The translations under genes and the position numbers were made by a program. A stretch of 5,635 bases of DNA from Myxococcales bacterium (GTDB lineage: Bacteria > Myxococcota_A > Polyangia > Polyangiales > Houyiibacteriaceae), in NCBI GenBank assembly GCA_030622585.1, contig JAUXFZ010000195.1:1-5635 (forward strand), given 5' to 3'. The notes under the pieces are model-generated. The model had not been told where the DNA came from. It saw nothing but the letters and a program-made list of their open reading frames with translations, and searched no databases. Below are positions 1-5,635 of this stretch, one piece after another; the first letter of the stretch is position 1; each line of letters begins with the position of its first letter.

Positions 1-2
1 AG

Positions 3-587
3 ACCAACGCGGGCGACCTGACCGAACCGGTCGTACGCGGAAAGCACCTTTGGGAAGAGAACAATTGCATGGGGTGTCACACGCTCCTGGGTGAGGGCGC
101 CTACTACGCCCCCGAGCTCACGCGCGTGTATGACCGGCGTGGGCCCGCGTTCATCGGACAGATGCTGAGGGACCCTGAGGCGGTGTACCCAGGGCAGCGC
201 AGGATGGTGACGTACGATTTTAACGACGAACAGGTTGCAGACATGGTCGAGTTCTTCGAATGGCTCGGCCGCATGGACCTCAATGGATTCCCCCCCGAGC
301 CAACGATCGGCATGGCAGCCGCAGCGATCGCGATTCCGGGTGGCAAGCGTCCCGAGATCTTCTCCCAGGTGTGCACGGCGTGTCACTCCTTGGGCGGAGT
401 CGGCGGCACGATTGGGCCGGCGCTCGATGGAGTCGGCGACCGCTTTGACCGAGGATACCTCATGAGATGGATCGCCGATCCGCAGGCCGTGAAGCCCGGC
501 ACCAAGATGCCGCAGCTCGGGCTCACCGAAGAGCAACGCAACGAGGTTGTCATCTTTCTCTCCAAGCAACGTGAGGCGGGGCTATGA
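3..587 (+). CDS. norC: Nitric oxide reductase subunit C, dihaem form (5' partial)
   Basis: This is the electron-entry subunit of cytochrome c-dependent NO reductase, a membrane-anchored periplasmic cytochrome c that feeds NorB. The frame is open to the left edge. The ATG at 69 lies inside the first haem motif and cannot be the start, so about 40 residues, including the membrane anchor, are missing. In visible numbering (residue 1 at position 3), VVRGKHLWEENNCMGCH followed by TLLGEGAYYAPEL is the NorC signature. Cys22, Cys25 and His26 bind haem, and Met68 in GQRRMV is the likely sixth ligand. NorC proteins normally end soon after a segment like GRMDLNGFPPEP. This one continues through a short Ala-rich linker into a second cytochrome c domain with CTACH (Cys124 to His128) and probable ligand Met169 in PGTKMPQL. 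That domain resembles the cytochrome c tail of caa3-type oxidase subunit II. The stop overlaps the norB start. Identity is firm; the role of the second haem is inferred. Confidence 0.95.
   Translation, partial: TNAGDLTEPVVRGKHLWEENNCMGCHTLLGEGAYYAPELTRVYDRRGPAFIGQMLRDPEAVYPGQRRMVTYDFNDEQVADMVEFFEWLGRMDLNGFPPEPTIGMAAAAIAIPGGKRPEIFSQVCTACHSLGGVGGTIGPALDGVGDRFDRGYLMRWIADPQAVKPGTKMPQLGLTEEQRNEVVIFLSKQREAGL
372..587 (+). other. Second cytochrome c domain fused to NorC
   Basis: This is a sub-feature of the norC reading frame. It contains CTACH, the segment GGTIGPALDGVGDRF, WIADPQAVKPGTKMPQL and a final helix EEQRNEVVIFLSKQ. This is the normal order of a small class I cytochrome c: haem motif, Gly-Pro-x-Leu turn, Met ligand loop and C-terminal helix. 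No stop codon or frame break separates it from the NorC core, so it appears to be a true fusion. The likely role, by inference, is to relay electrons from a soluble donor to the NorC core haem. Confidence 0.85.
573..576 (+). promoter_or_regulatory. Ribosome binding site of norB
   Basis: GAGG lies 7 bases before the norB ATG at 584, inside the last codons of norC. It supports the start that overlaps the norC stop (ATGA). Confidence 0.6.
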
Positions 588-1951
588 AGTACCAATCGCA
601 AAAGGTCGCGTACTGGTTTTTCGCGACGTGCATGCTCCTGCTGAGCTTGCAACTGGTCTACGGGTTCATCATGGCGTTTGCGCACGCGGGCTTCGACGGG
701 TTGCACCCATGGATTCCCTTCAACGTCGCGCGCGCCTCGCACAACAACCTGCTCGTGATGTGGATGTTGTCGGGCTTCATGGGCGCTGCGTACTTCATCA
801 TTCCGGATGAGTGCGAACGGCCGATCTATTGGCCGAGGCTTGCCTATGTGCAGTTGATTGCCTTCGTCGTCGTCGGCGTTACCGCAATCATCGGTTTCCA
901 CTTCGGCTGGTGGGAGGGGCGGAAGTTCCTCGAGATTCCACGCCCGCTGGACTACCTCGTAGTCATCGACGTTCTTCTTTTCGTAGCCAATATCGGCATG
1001 ACGGTCTGGAAGGCGCCCAAGATGACCACGACCTCGATCGTGCTCTTCTTCGGCCTCTTGATGGCCGCGGTCCTGTACTTGCCCGGAATGATCCCCACCG
1101 ACCATCAGACGCACGACGCGTTTTGGCGTTGGTGGGTCGTTCACCTCTGGGTCGAGGGCGTATGGGAGCTCATCATGGGCGCCATCCTTGCCTACCTGCT
1201 GATTCGGCTCACAGGCGTTGACCGAGAGATCGTCGAGAAGTGGCTCTACGTCATCGTCGGCTTCACGTTCCTGTCGGGCATTCTCGGCACCGGTCATCAC
1301 TACTACTTCATCGGCACGCCGAGCTACTGGCTATGGATTGGCGGTATCTTCAGCGCCCTCGAGCCGCTCGCCTTCTTGGGCATGGCGGTCTACGGCCTGG
1401 CGCTCGCTAAGAAGGGCGGCCGGAACCATCCAAACCGGATAGCTCTGTTTTGGACAGTGGGTTGCTGCATCATGGCGTTCGTGGGCGCGGGCTTGCTCGG
1501 CGCCGCGCACACGTTGCCGCAGGTGAACCTATTCACCCACGGCACGCTGGTGACGGCGATGCACGGACACATGGCGTTCTGGGGTGCGTACGCGATGCTC
1601 ATTCTCGCCATCATTTCGTACGCCATGCCCCTTTTCAGCGGACGCAAGCTCTTCGACACGCCCAGCGCGAGCTTTGCTTTCTGGGCGAGCAACATCGGCA
1701 TGATCGCCATGACGGTGGCGTTCGGTGTGGCCGGCGTGGCGCAGGTCTACCTCGAGCGCCGCGCAGGCATGGAGTTCCTCGACGTTCAGCGCGAGCTCCA
1801 GGTGCACTTCATCGGGCTCATCCTGGCGGCCACGCTCTTCACATCGGGTGTCATCGCGTTCATCTACAATTTCATCCGATACGGGTGGCCGGTGGGTGAC
1901 GTCGAGGAGTCCCACTCCTCGGGTGCGGCGGTTGCGTCGCCGGCGGAATGA
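584..1951 (+). CDS. norB: Nitric oxide reductase subunit B, catalytic
   Basis: NorB is the integral membrane subunit of cNOR, of the haem-copper oxidase superfamily. It reduces two NO to N2O at a haem b3/non-haem iron centre using electrons from NorC. The 455 residues suit the cNOR type; quinol-dependent NORs carry a long N-terminal extension that is absent here. About 12 hydrophobic helices can be traced. Metal ligands are recognisable: His53 and His329 for low-spin haem b, His327 for haem b3, and His187, His238 and His239 plus Glu191 for FeB. WWVVHLWVEGVWELIMGA and the helix carrying Glu260 are strongly conserved. Two departures stand out: Lys114 in GRKFLE where the Pseudomonas enzyme has a calcium-binding Glu, and a segment before it about 13 residues shorter than in Pseudomonas. 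The start is supported by a ribosome site and the ATGA overlap with norC. The stop overlaps the norQ start. Identity is certain. Confidence 0.98.
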   Translation: MKYQSQKVAYWFFATCMLLLSLQLVYGFIMAFAHAGFDGLHPWIPFNVARASHNNLLVMWMLSGFMGAAYFIIPDECERPIYWPRLAYVQLIAFVVVGVTAIIGFHFGWWEGRKFLEIPRPLDYLVVIDVLLFVANIGMTVWKAPKMTTTSIVLFFGLLMAAVLYLPGMIPTDHQTHDAFWRWWVVHLWVEGVWELIMGAILAYLLIRLTGVDREIVEKWLYVIVGFTFLSGILGTGHHYYFIGTPSYWLWIGGIFSALEPLAFLGMAVYGLALAKKGGRNHPNRIALFWTVGCCIMAFVGAGLLGAAHTLPQVNLFTHGTLVTAMHGHMAFWGAYAMLILAIISYAMPLFSGRKLFDTPSASFAFWASNIGMIAMTVAFGVAGVAQVYLERRAGMEFLDVQRELQVHFIGLILAATLFTSGVIAFIYNFIRYGWPVGDVEESHSSGAAVASPAE

Positions 1952-2727
1952 CCACGAGCCAACCCTGGTATCGGGCCGTCGGCCGAGAGGTCGAGCTCTT
2001 TGAGCACGCCCATCGCCAGAAGCTGCCGCTGCTACTTGCCGGCCCAACCGGGTGCGGCAAGACGCGGTTCCTCGAGGCGATGGCTGCTCAGCTCGAGCTG
2101 CCCTTGATCACGGTGGCCTGTCACGACGAGACCTCGTCGATCGATCTGGTCGGCCGGTTCTTGATTCGAGGCGCGGAGACAATTTGGCAGGACGGCCCGG
2201 TCACACGGGCCGTTCGCGCGGGCGCCATTCTCTATCTCGACGAGATCATCGAGGCACGCGAGGATGTGATCGTGGTGCTGCACTCGCTGACCGACCATCG
2301 GCGAGAGCTCTACATCGATCGGCTCGACGAAACCCTAGCGGCGCCCGAGAATTTCATGGTCGTTGCGAGCTTCAACCCGGGCTATGCGCGGGGCTTCAAG
2401 GAGTTGCGTCCTTCCACGCGGCAGCGGTTCGTCGTGCAGCGATTCTCGTATCCGGAAGCCAAGGTCGAAACCGAGATCGTCGCCCACGAAGGCAAGCTCG
2501 ACAACGGTATGCCCAAACGTCTTGTGGAATTTGCGAACAAGGTGCGCGGCATGGAAGAGCTTCAGCTCGCCGAGACGGTGTCGACCCGGCTCCTCGTGAC
2601 AGCCGCCAAGCTGATCGCTAGCGGTGTCGCGCCACGGGTGGCTTGCAATGCCGCGGTCGTGCAGCCCATCACCGACGACCATGCACAGTTGGAAGCCCTG
2701 CAGGACCTCGCCAACCTGATGTTCTGA
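1948..2727 (+). CDS. norQ: NorQ, MoxR-type AAA+ ATPase for NO reductase maturation
   Basis: NorQ belongs to the CbbQ/NirQ/NorQ group of MoxR AAA+ ATPases. With the VWA protein NorD it is required for active cNOR, most likely by remodelling NorB so that the non-haem iron can enter; it acts in the cytoplasm at the membrane. The protein has 259 residues, close to the usual length of about 260-270. Visible motifs are Walker A GPTGCGKT (32-39), Walker B ILYLDE (94-99), sensor 1 Asn143 in SFNPGY, a candidate arginine finger in PSTRQRF (Arg158 or Arg160), and a sensor 2-like Arg214 in STRLLV. The start overlaps the norB stop as ATGA, with GGCGGA just upstream as a weak ribosome site. The stop overlaps the norD start. 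Context and motifs make NorQ more likely than CbbQ, whose RuBisCO partner genes are absent here. Confidence 0.95.
   Translation: MTTSQPWYRAVGREVELFEHAHRQKLPLLLAGPTGCGKTRFLEAMAAQLELPLITVACHDETSSIDLVGRFLIRGAETIWQDGPVTRAVRAGAILYLDEIIEAREDVIVVLHSLTDHRRELYIDRLDETLAAPENFMVVASFNPGYARGFKELRPSTRQRFVVQRFSYPEAKVETEIVAHEGKLDNGMPKRLVEFANKVRGMEELQLAETVSTRLLVTAAKLIASGVAPRVACNAAVVQPITDDHAQLEALQDLANLMF
2192..2213 (+). repeat. Inverted repeat inside norQ
   Basis: Arms acggcccg (2192-2199) and cgggccgt (2206-2213) are perfect reverse complements around the 6-base loop gtcaca. They lie inside the codons for the DGPVTRAV segment of NorQ. The repeat itself is plain in the sequence; a function is not, and GC-rich codon use may explain it. 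Confidence 0.5.
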
Positions 2728-4679
2728 TGGAATGGGATCAGCGAGCATTTGCTTGGCTCTATCGTTCAGTCCGACGAGTGAGCGGCAGGGGGGGCCAAGC
2801 CGATGAGCTCGAGTCGCCGCTCCATTCACTGACCCCCCGCTTTGAGACGCTGAGCAATCTGCTCACGGGAACGAGATGGGAAGTCGTCGCCGGTAGCGGC
2901 ATGGGTGGGGTGGCTCCTGGGCGATTGGTCTTGCCCCAGAATCTTGGCTGGCTACGCGACGCGGACGATCAGGCGGCGTTCTATCTTTACCGGGTGGTCA
3001 TTGGCCTCACAGCGCCGGGGCTCGGGTTCGTTGCGGGGCGCGATTGGTCGAGTCGCCGCCGGGCGCTCGCGATGCTGATCGGCGTGCCGAGCATCCAGGC
3101 CGCGATCGTCGAGCAGTATCCGGGCGCCGAGTCTCTCGTCACGCGATGCGCCGCGTCGGTGGCCGAGCAGTTCCCGTTTGGTGAGCGAACCGCCGATGCT
3201 CGGTGCTTCTCGATGGCCTGCCGGACGCTCCTTGGCAGTGACTCAGGCGAGATGAGCGACGACTCCGGGGCCTCGGCCGTGGCTCGGGAGCTCGTCGATG
3301 CGGCGACTCCAACCCACACCCCCGAGAGCCTCGCGCAGGTGTCCGCCGACTTCGAAAGCGCGCTCGCCAAGCTATCGAGGCGCCGACCCAATGGCGATTA
3401 TCTGTCCCCATGGGGCCTTCTTCTGCCTCGCGCACGAGCCTGGAACACGGACCTCGAGCCACCCGACGACCCACGCAGCACGCTACCGACCGGCACAGAG
3501 CGCAAAATGCGCCGGCGGCCCAGTGAGGTCGAGTATGTCGACCTCGAGTCCCAAAAGGACCGCGACAACCCTCTCGTTCACTCGTTCGAGAAGGTGCACA
3601 CGGCGACCGAGTATCAAAGCGGGAGAAAGCAGCTCGACGGCTCCGACCAGCTGGCCGAGCAAGAGGAGGCGCTCGACGAGCTCGAGCTGACCAAGCTCAC
3701 GCGGACGGCCGAAACCGCGCAGTCGATCTACCGCGCCGAGCTACAAGCAGGACTCCACACAGCCGATCTCGCAGCGGAGCCGGAGTCGACTCGTACACAC
3801 CGCTACCCAGAATGGAATTTCAAACGGCGCGAGTATCGTGCGGACTGGTGTACGGTCAATGAGCACCGATCTCCGCCGAGCAGCCCTGCGTCGATCGTCA
3901 CGTCGGCCGGCCGGAGGCTCCACGGCGAGGTGCTCCGCCTGCAGGCCGAGCTCAAGCGTCTGGAGCTCGAGCGGCGCTGGCGCAATCGGCAGCTCGACGG
4001 GGCCGAAATCGATATCGACGCGCTGGTGGACCGTCAGGCCACGTTGATGGCGGGTAGGCATCCAGACCCGCGTATTTACGTGCGGCGCAAGGTGCACGAC
4101 TCCGAGCTCGCGATGCTGATCTTGGTCGACGCGAGCCTGTCGAGTGATTCCTGGGTTTCCGGAAAGCGAATATTCGACGTCGCATGCGACTCGGCTCAAG
4201 TGCTGGTGGAGGGGTTCGAGCCCACGTCCGCGAAGGTCGCGCTCGCTGCCTTCTACAGCAACACGCGTCGCGATTGCCGGTTCTTGCTAGCCAAGGGCTT
4301 CGATGACCCGGCGCGCTTGGGACTACAGCGCCTTCATGCTGTTTTTCCGACCGGCTACACCCGTATCGGACCCGCCATCCGTCACGCGCTCGAACTGCTC
4401 GGGCAAAGCGGTGCCCGCCGGCGGCTCGTTCTCCTTCTCACCGATGCCAAGCCCACGGACTACGATCACTACGAAGGACGGTACGGCATTGAGGACGTGC
4501 GCCAAGCACTTCGGGAAGCGGGCGATCAGGGAACCCATTGCCTGGCGCTGGCGGTGTGCGACAAGAGCGAGGCGTACCTCACGCAGATGTTCGGGACACA
4601 CGGATGGATGTTGCTGCCGGACGTCCACTCGTTGCCCCGTCGCTTCGTTTCGGTAGCGACGAATTTTCTGAAGAGTTGA
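2727..4679 (+). CDS. norD: NorD, VWA-domain activation protein of NO reductase
   Basis: NorD is the VWA partner of NorQ. It is thought to bind both the ATPase and immature NorB through a metal-ion-dependent adhesion site (MIDAS). The start chosen is the ATG at 2727, which overlaps the norQ stop as TGATG and gives 650 residues beginning MEWDQRAF. An in-frame ATG at 2643 would add 28 residues deep inside norQ that look like translated shadow sequence. The N-terminal half is a helical NorD domain. A charged, low-complexity stretch follows at about 285-345, then YPEWNFKRREYRADWC (360-375), typical of NorD, and a charged helical region near 396-420. The C-terminal VWA domain has the MIDAS residues Asp468, Ser470 and Ser472 (DASLS), Thr545 (GYTRIG) and Asp573 (LLLTDAKP), so it looks functional. 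DAKP replaces the DGKP that is more common in relatives. No norE or norF follows within the window. Confidence 0.95.
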   Translation: MEWDQRAFAWLYRSVRRVSGRGGQADELESPLHSLTPRFETLSNLLTGTRWEVVAGSGMGGVAPGRLVLPQNLGWLRDADDQAAFYLYRVVIGLTAPGLGFVAGRDWSSRRRALAMLIGVPSIQAAIVEQYPGAESLVTRCAASVAEQFPFGERTADARCFSMACRTLLGSDSGEMSDDSGASAVARELVDAATPTHTPESLAQVSADFESALAKLSRRRPNGDYLSPWGLLLPRARAWNTDLEPPDDPRSTLPTGTERKMRRRPSEVEYVDLESQKDRDNPLVHSFEKVHTATEYQSGRKQLDGSDQLAEQEEALDELELTKLTRTAETAQSIYRAELQAGLHTADLAAEPESTRTHRYPEWNFKRREYRADWCTVNEHRSPPSSPASIVTSAGRRLHGEVLRLQAELKRLELERRWRNRQLDGAEIDIDALVDRQATLMAGRHPDPRIYVRRKVHDSELAMLILVDASLSSDSWVSGKRIFDVACDSAQVLVEGFEPTSAKVALAAFYSNTRRDCRFLLAKGFDDPARLGLQRLHAVFPTGYTRIGPAIRHALELLGQSGARRRLVLLLTDAKPTDYDHYEGRYGIEDVRQALREAGDQGTHCLALAVCDKSEAYLTQMFGTHGWMLLPDVHSLPRRFVSVATNFLKS

Positions 4680-4680
4680 T

Positions 4681-4701
4681 GAGGCCTGCGACGAGGCTTT
4701 T
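4681..4701 (+). terminator. Possible weak rho-independent terminator after norD
   Basis: Directly after the norD stop, GCCT (4684-4687) and AGGC (4694-4697) can pair around a 6-base loop, followed by TTTT (4698-4701). Flanking G-U and A-U pairs could lengthen the stem slightly. The stem is short and the T run is brief, so termination would be inefficient at best. It would mark the end of the nor operon if real. Confidence 0.3.
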
Positions 4702-4759
4702 CACCGACGCCATCACGTTCAGGTTGCGCCTTCAAACGGCATAGCGCATCCCATAGTCA

Positions 4760-4776
4760 GCCCCTACGGACGGGGC
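4760..4776 (+). repeat. Short inverted repeat covering the probable ribosome site of the next gene
   Basis: GCCCC (4760-4764) and GGGGC (4772-4776) are perfect reverse complements around a 7-base loop. GGGG at 4772-4775 is the only Shine-Dalgarno-like stretch before the ATG at 4781, five bases away. Pairing would therefore hide the ribosome site. The stem is only five base pairs long, so the effect is speculative. Confidence 0.35.
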
Positions 4777-4780
4777 AAGT

Positions 4781-5635
4781 ATGGATTTACGGGCGCGGTC
4801 GTCAGAGCAGAGTCCCCCGAGTCCCTGCTGGGTCCCTTCTGAGCGAATCCAGCAGCTGGCTGCCGCGCATCTTCGCGCGGTGCCGGGCGTCGGTGCCGAG
4901 CGCGCGATTCACTACACCGATTTCTACAAGAGCGAGGCGCAACGCTACTCGACTGCGGCGGAGGTCAATGCGCGCAGCCTTGCCTATCATTTGAGCCGCC
5001 GCACCATTCGCATCTACGACAACGAGCTCATCGTAGGTACCCACACGGAGCATCGTATCGGTGCCATCTGCCTGATCGAGAGGGCAGGGGTGGCGATGCT
5101 CGAGGACCTCTTCCGTTTTGAGAAGCGAGCAGTCAACCCGCTCGCGCTCGATCCCAAAGCGCGGTGGACGCTGCTGCGTTCGGTGATTCCCTATTGGTTG
5201 AATCGCAATATCGCCATGCGTTCTTTCCCGTTGCTGCGCGGCATTCGATTCTCCAAAGAGCAACTGAGTGGCACCTGGTTCACGGTCAACGAGGCCGGCG
5301 GTATCGCCCACTTCCTTCCGGACTACGAGTCGATCATTCAGCTCGGAACAGAGGGCTTGCGGGAGCGGGTGATCGGGCGGCAGGCGCAGGGCAACTTGAA
5401 CGAACCACAGACGGATTTTCTCGATGCGAGCTTGGTGGCGCTTGACGCCATCGAGATGTTTGCCGATCGGTATCGCGTCGAAGCCGAGAATCGGGGGAGG
5501 GATGACCTCGTCGCCCTGCTCGAACGCTCCCCTCGTAAACCGGCCAACACTTTCCGCGAAGCCCTTCAGACCATTTGGTTTTTTCAGTTGCTCATTCAGA
5601 CGGAGTCGCTCGACCAGGGCATCAGTCTCGGGCGC
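4781..5635 (+). CDS. Glycyl radical enzyme, pyruvate formate-lyase-like family (3' partial)
   Basis: The frame is open for 285 codons from ATG 4781 to the right edge. An in-frame TAG at 4754 and no other start codon between make this ATG the first possible start. Family members are usually about 800 residues, so roughly a third is present. Blocks typical of the N-terminal region of these enzymes are seen: ERAIHYTDFYKSEAQRYS (40-57), DNELIVGTHTEHRIGA (80-95), PYWLNRN (137-143), GGIAHFLPDYESIIQLG (173-189), TFREALQTIWFFQLLIQTES (257-276) and ISLGR (281-285). Known members use a glycyl radical made by a radical SAM activase to cleave C-C, C-N, C-O or C-S bonds under anoxia. The catalytic Cys and the C-terminal radical Gly lie outside the window, so pyruvate formate-lyase, diol dehydratase, choline lyase or an undescribed activity all remain possible. 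The segment before TFREALQ looks shorter than usual. Confidence 0.88.
   Translation, partial: MDLRARSSEQSPPSPCWVPSERIQQLAAAHLRAVPGVGAERAIHYTDFYKSEAQRYSTAAEVNARSLAYHLSRRTIRIYDNELIVGTHTEHRIGAICLIERAGVAMLEDLFRFEKRAVNPLALDPKARWTLLRSVIPYWLNRNIAMRSFPLLRGIRFSKEQLSGTWFTVNEAGGIAHFLPDYESIIQLGTEGLRERVIGRQAQGNLNEPQTDFLDASLVALDAIEMFADRYRVEAENRGRDDLVALLERSPRKPANTFREALQTIWFFQLLIQTESLDQGISLGR

Larger units (their letters stand above)
4680..4780. other. Intergenic region between norD and the glycyl radical enzyme gene
   Basis: These 101 bases carry the weak terminator-like hairpin near the norD end and a second inverted repeat next to the following start codon. I found no convincing sigma-70 promoter and no full FNR/NNR box (TTGAT-N4-ATCAA). 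Whether the next gene has its own promoter or is read through from the nor operon cannot be settled here. Confidence 0.6.

Noticed and set aside
69..71. ATG 69 as the start of norC
   Set aside because: This Met is the second residue of the CMGCH haem motif. NorC signature sequence continues in frame upstream to the window edge.
383..1300. Long 305-codon open frame on the minus strand across norC and norB
   Set aside because: It is antisense to two certain genes, its translation is rich in Arg, Asp, Glu and His with no recognisable domain, and such frames are common opposite GC-rich coding sequence.
1529..2047. 172-codon minus-strand open frame opposite the norB end
   Set aside because: Composition is shadow-like (many Arg, Gly, His), there is no family resemblance, and the + strand is clearly coding.
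2643..2726. Upstream in-frame ATG that would extend norD by 28 residues
   Set aside because: The extension lies wholly within norQ and reads as Arg/His/Pro-rich shadow sequence. ATG 2727 gives the expected MEWD-type NorD start and a TGATG overlap.
2808..3969. Frequent CTCGAG/GAGCTC words in norD, considered as a dispersed repeat
   Set aside because: They fall on Leu-Glu and Glu-Leu codon pairs with GC-rich codon choice and have no regular spacing.
4724..4735. Possible FNR/NNR box TTGCGCCTTCAA before the radical enzyme gene
   Set aside because: The half-sites TTG and CAA are two bases too close for the TTGAT-N4-ATCAA pattern and the inner bases do not match.
4802..5311. 169-codon minus-strand open frame opposite the radical enzyme gene
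   Set aside because: The + strand frame carries clear glycyl radical enzyme motifs throughout this interval, so the antisense frame is a shadow.

Overview
The window is GC-rich and gene-dense, with every real gene on the + strand. It carries a nearly complete respiratory nitric oxide reductase cluster in the order norC-norB-norQ-norD, followed after a gap of about 100 bp by the 5' third of a glycyl radical enzyme gene. The cytochrome c-dependent NO reductase (cNOR), with its two assembly factors, points to a Gram-negative denitrifying or NO-detoxifying bacterium. The high GC content and protein style would suit Pseudomonadota, Myxococcota or a related lineage, but no marker here fixes the taxon.

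Positions 1-587 hold norC, cut by the left edge. Its haem motif and NorC core are clear, and a second class I cytochrome c domain is fused to the C-terminus, so this is a dihaem NorC. Positions 584-1951 hold norB, the 12-helix catalytic subunit, with all haem b, haem b3 and FeB ligands present. Positions 1948-2727 hold norQ, a MoxR-type AAA+ ATPase. Positions 2727-4679 hold norD, its von Willebrand A (VWA) domain partner with an intact MIDAS motif. Each start codon overlaps the preceding stop codon (ATGA, ATGA, TGATG), so the four genes look like one translationally coupled operon. NorC passes electrons to NorB, which reduces two NO to N2O. NorQ and NorD form the ATPase/VWA pair needed to mature NorB, probably by inserting the non-haem iron.

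Positions 4680-4780 are intergenic and contain two short inverted repeats: one terminator-like, and one covering the probable ribosome binding site of the next gene. From 4781 an open frame of 285 codons runs off the right edge. It matches the N-terminal part of the pyruvate formate-lyase-like glycyl radical enzyme family. The catalytic Cys and the glycyl-radical Gly lie beyond the window, so its substrate cannot be assigned. The usual norE/norF genes are not found after norD in this window.

The points most worth a second look are the dihaem NorC fusion, a Lys in NorB where the calcium-ligand Glu is expected, a shortened periplasmic segment in NorB, and the placement of a radical enzyme directly after an NO reductase operon. 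Beyond these I see no wholly new system.
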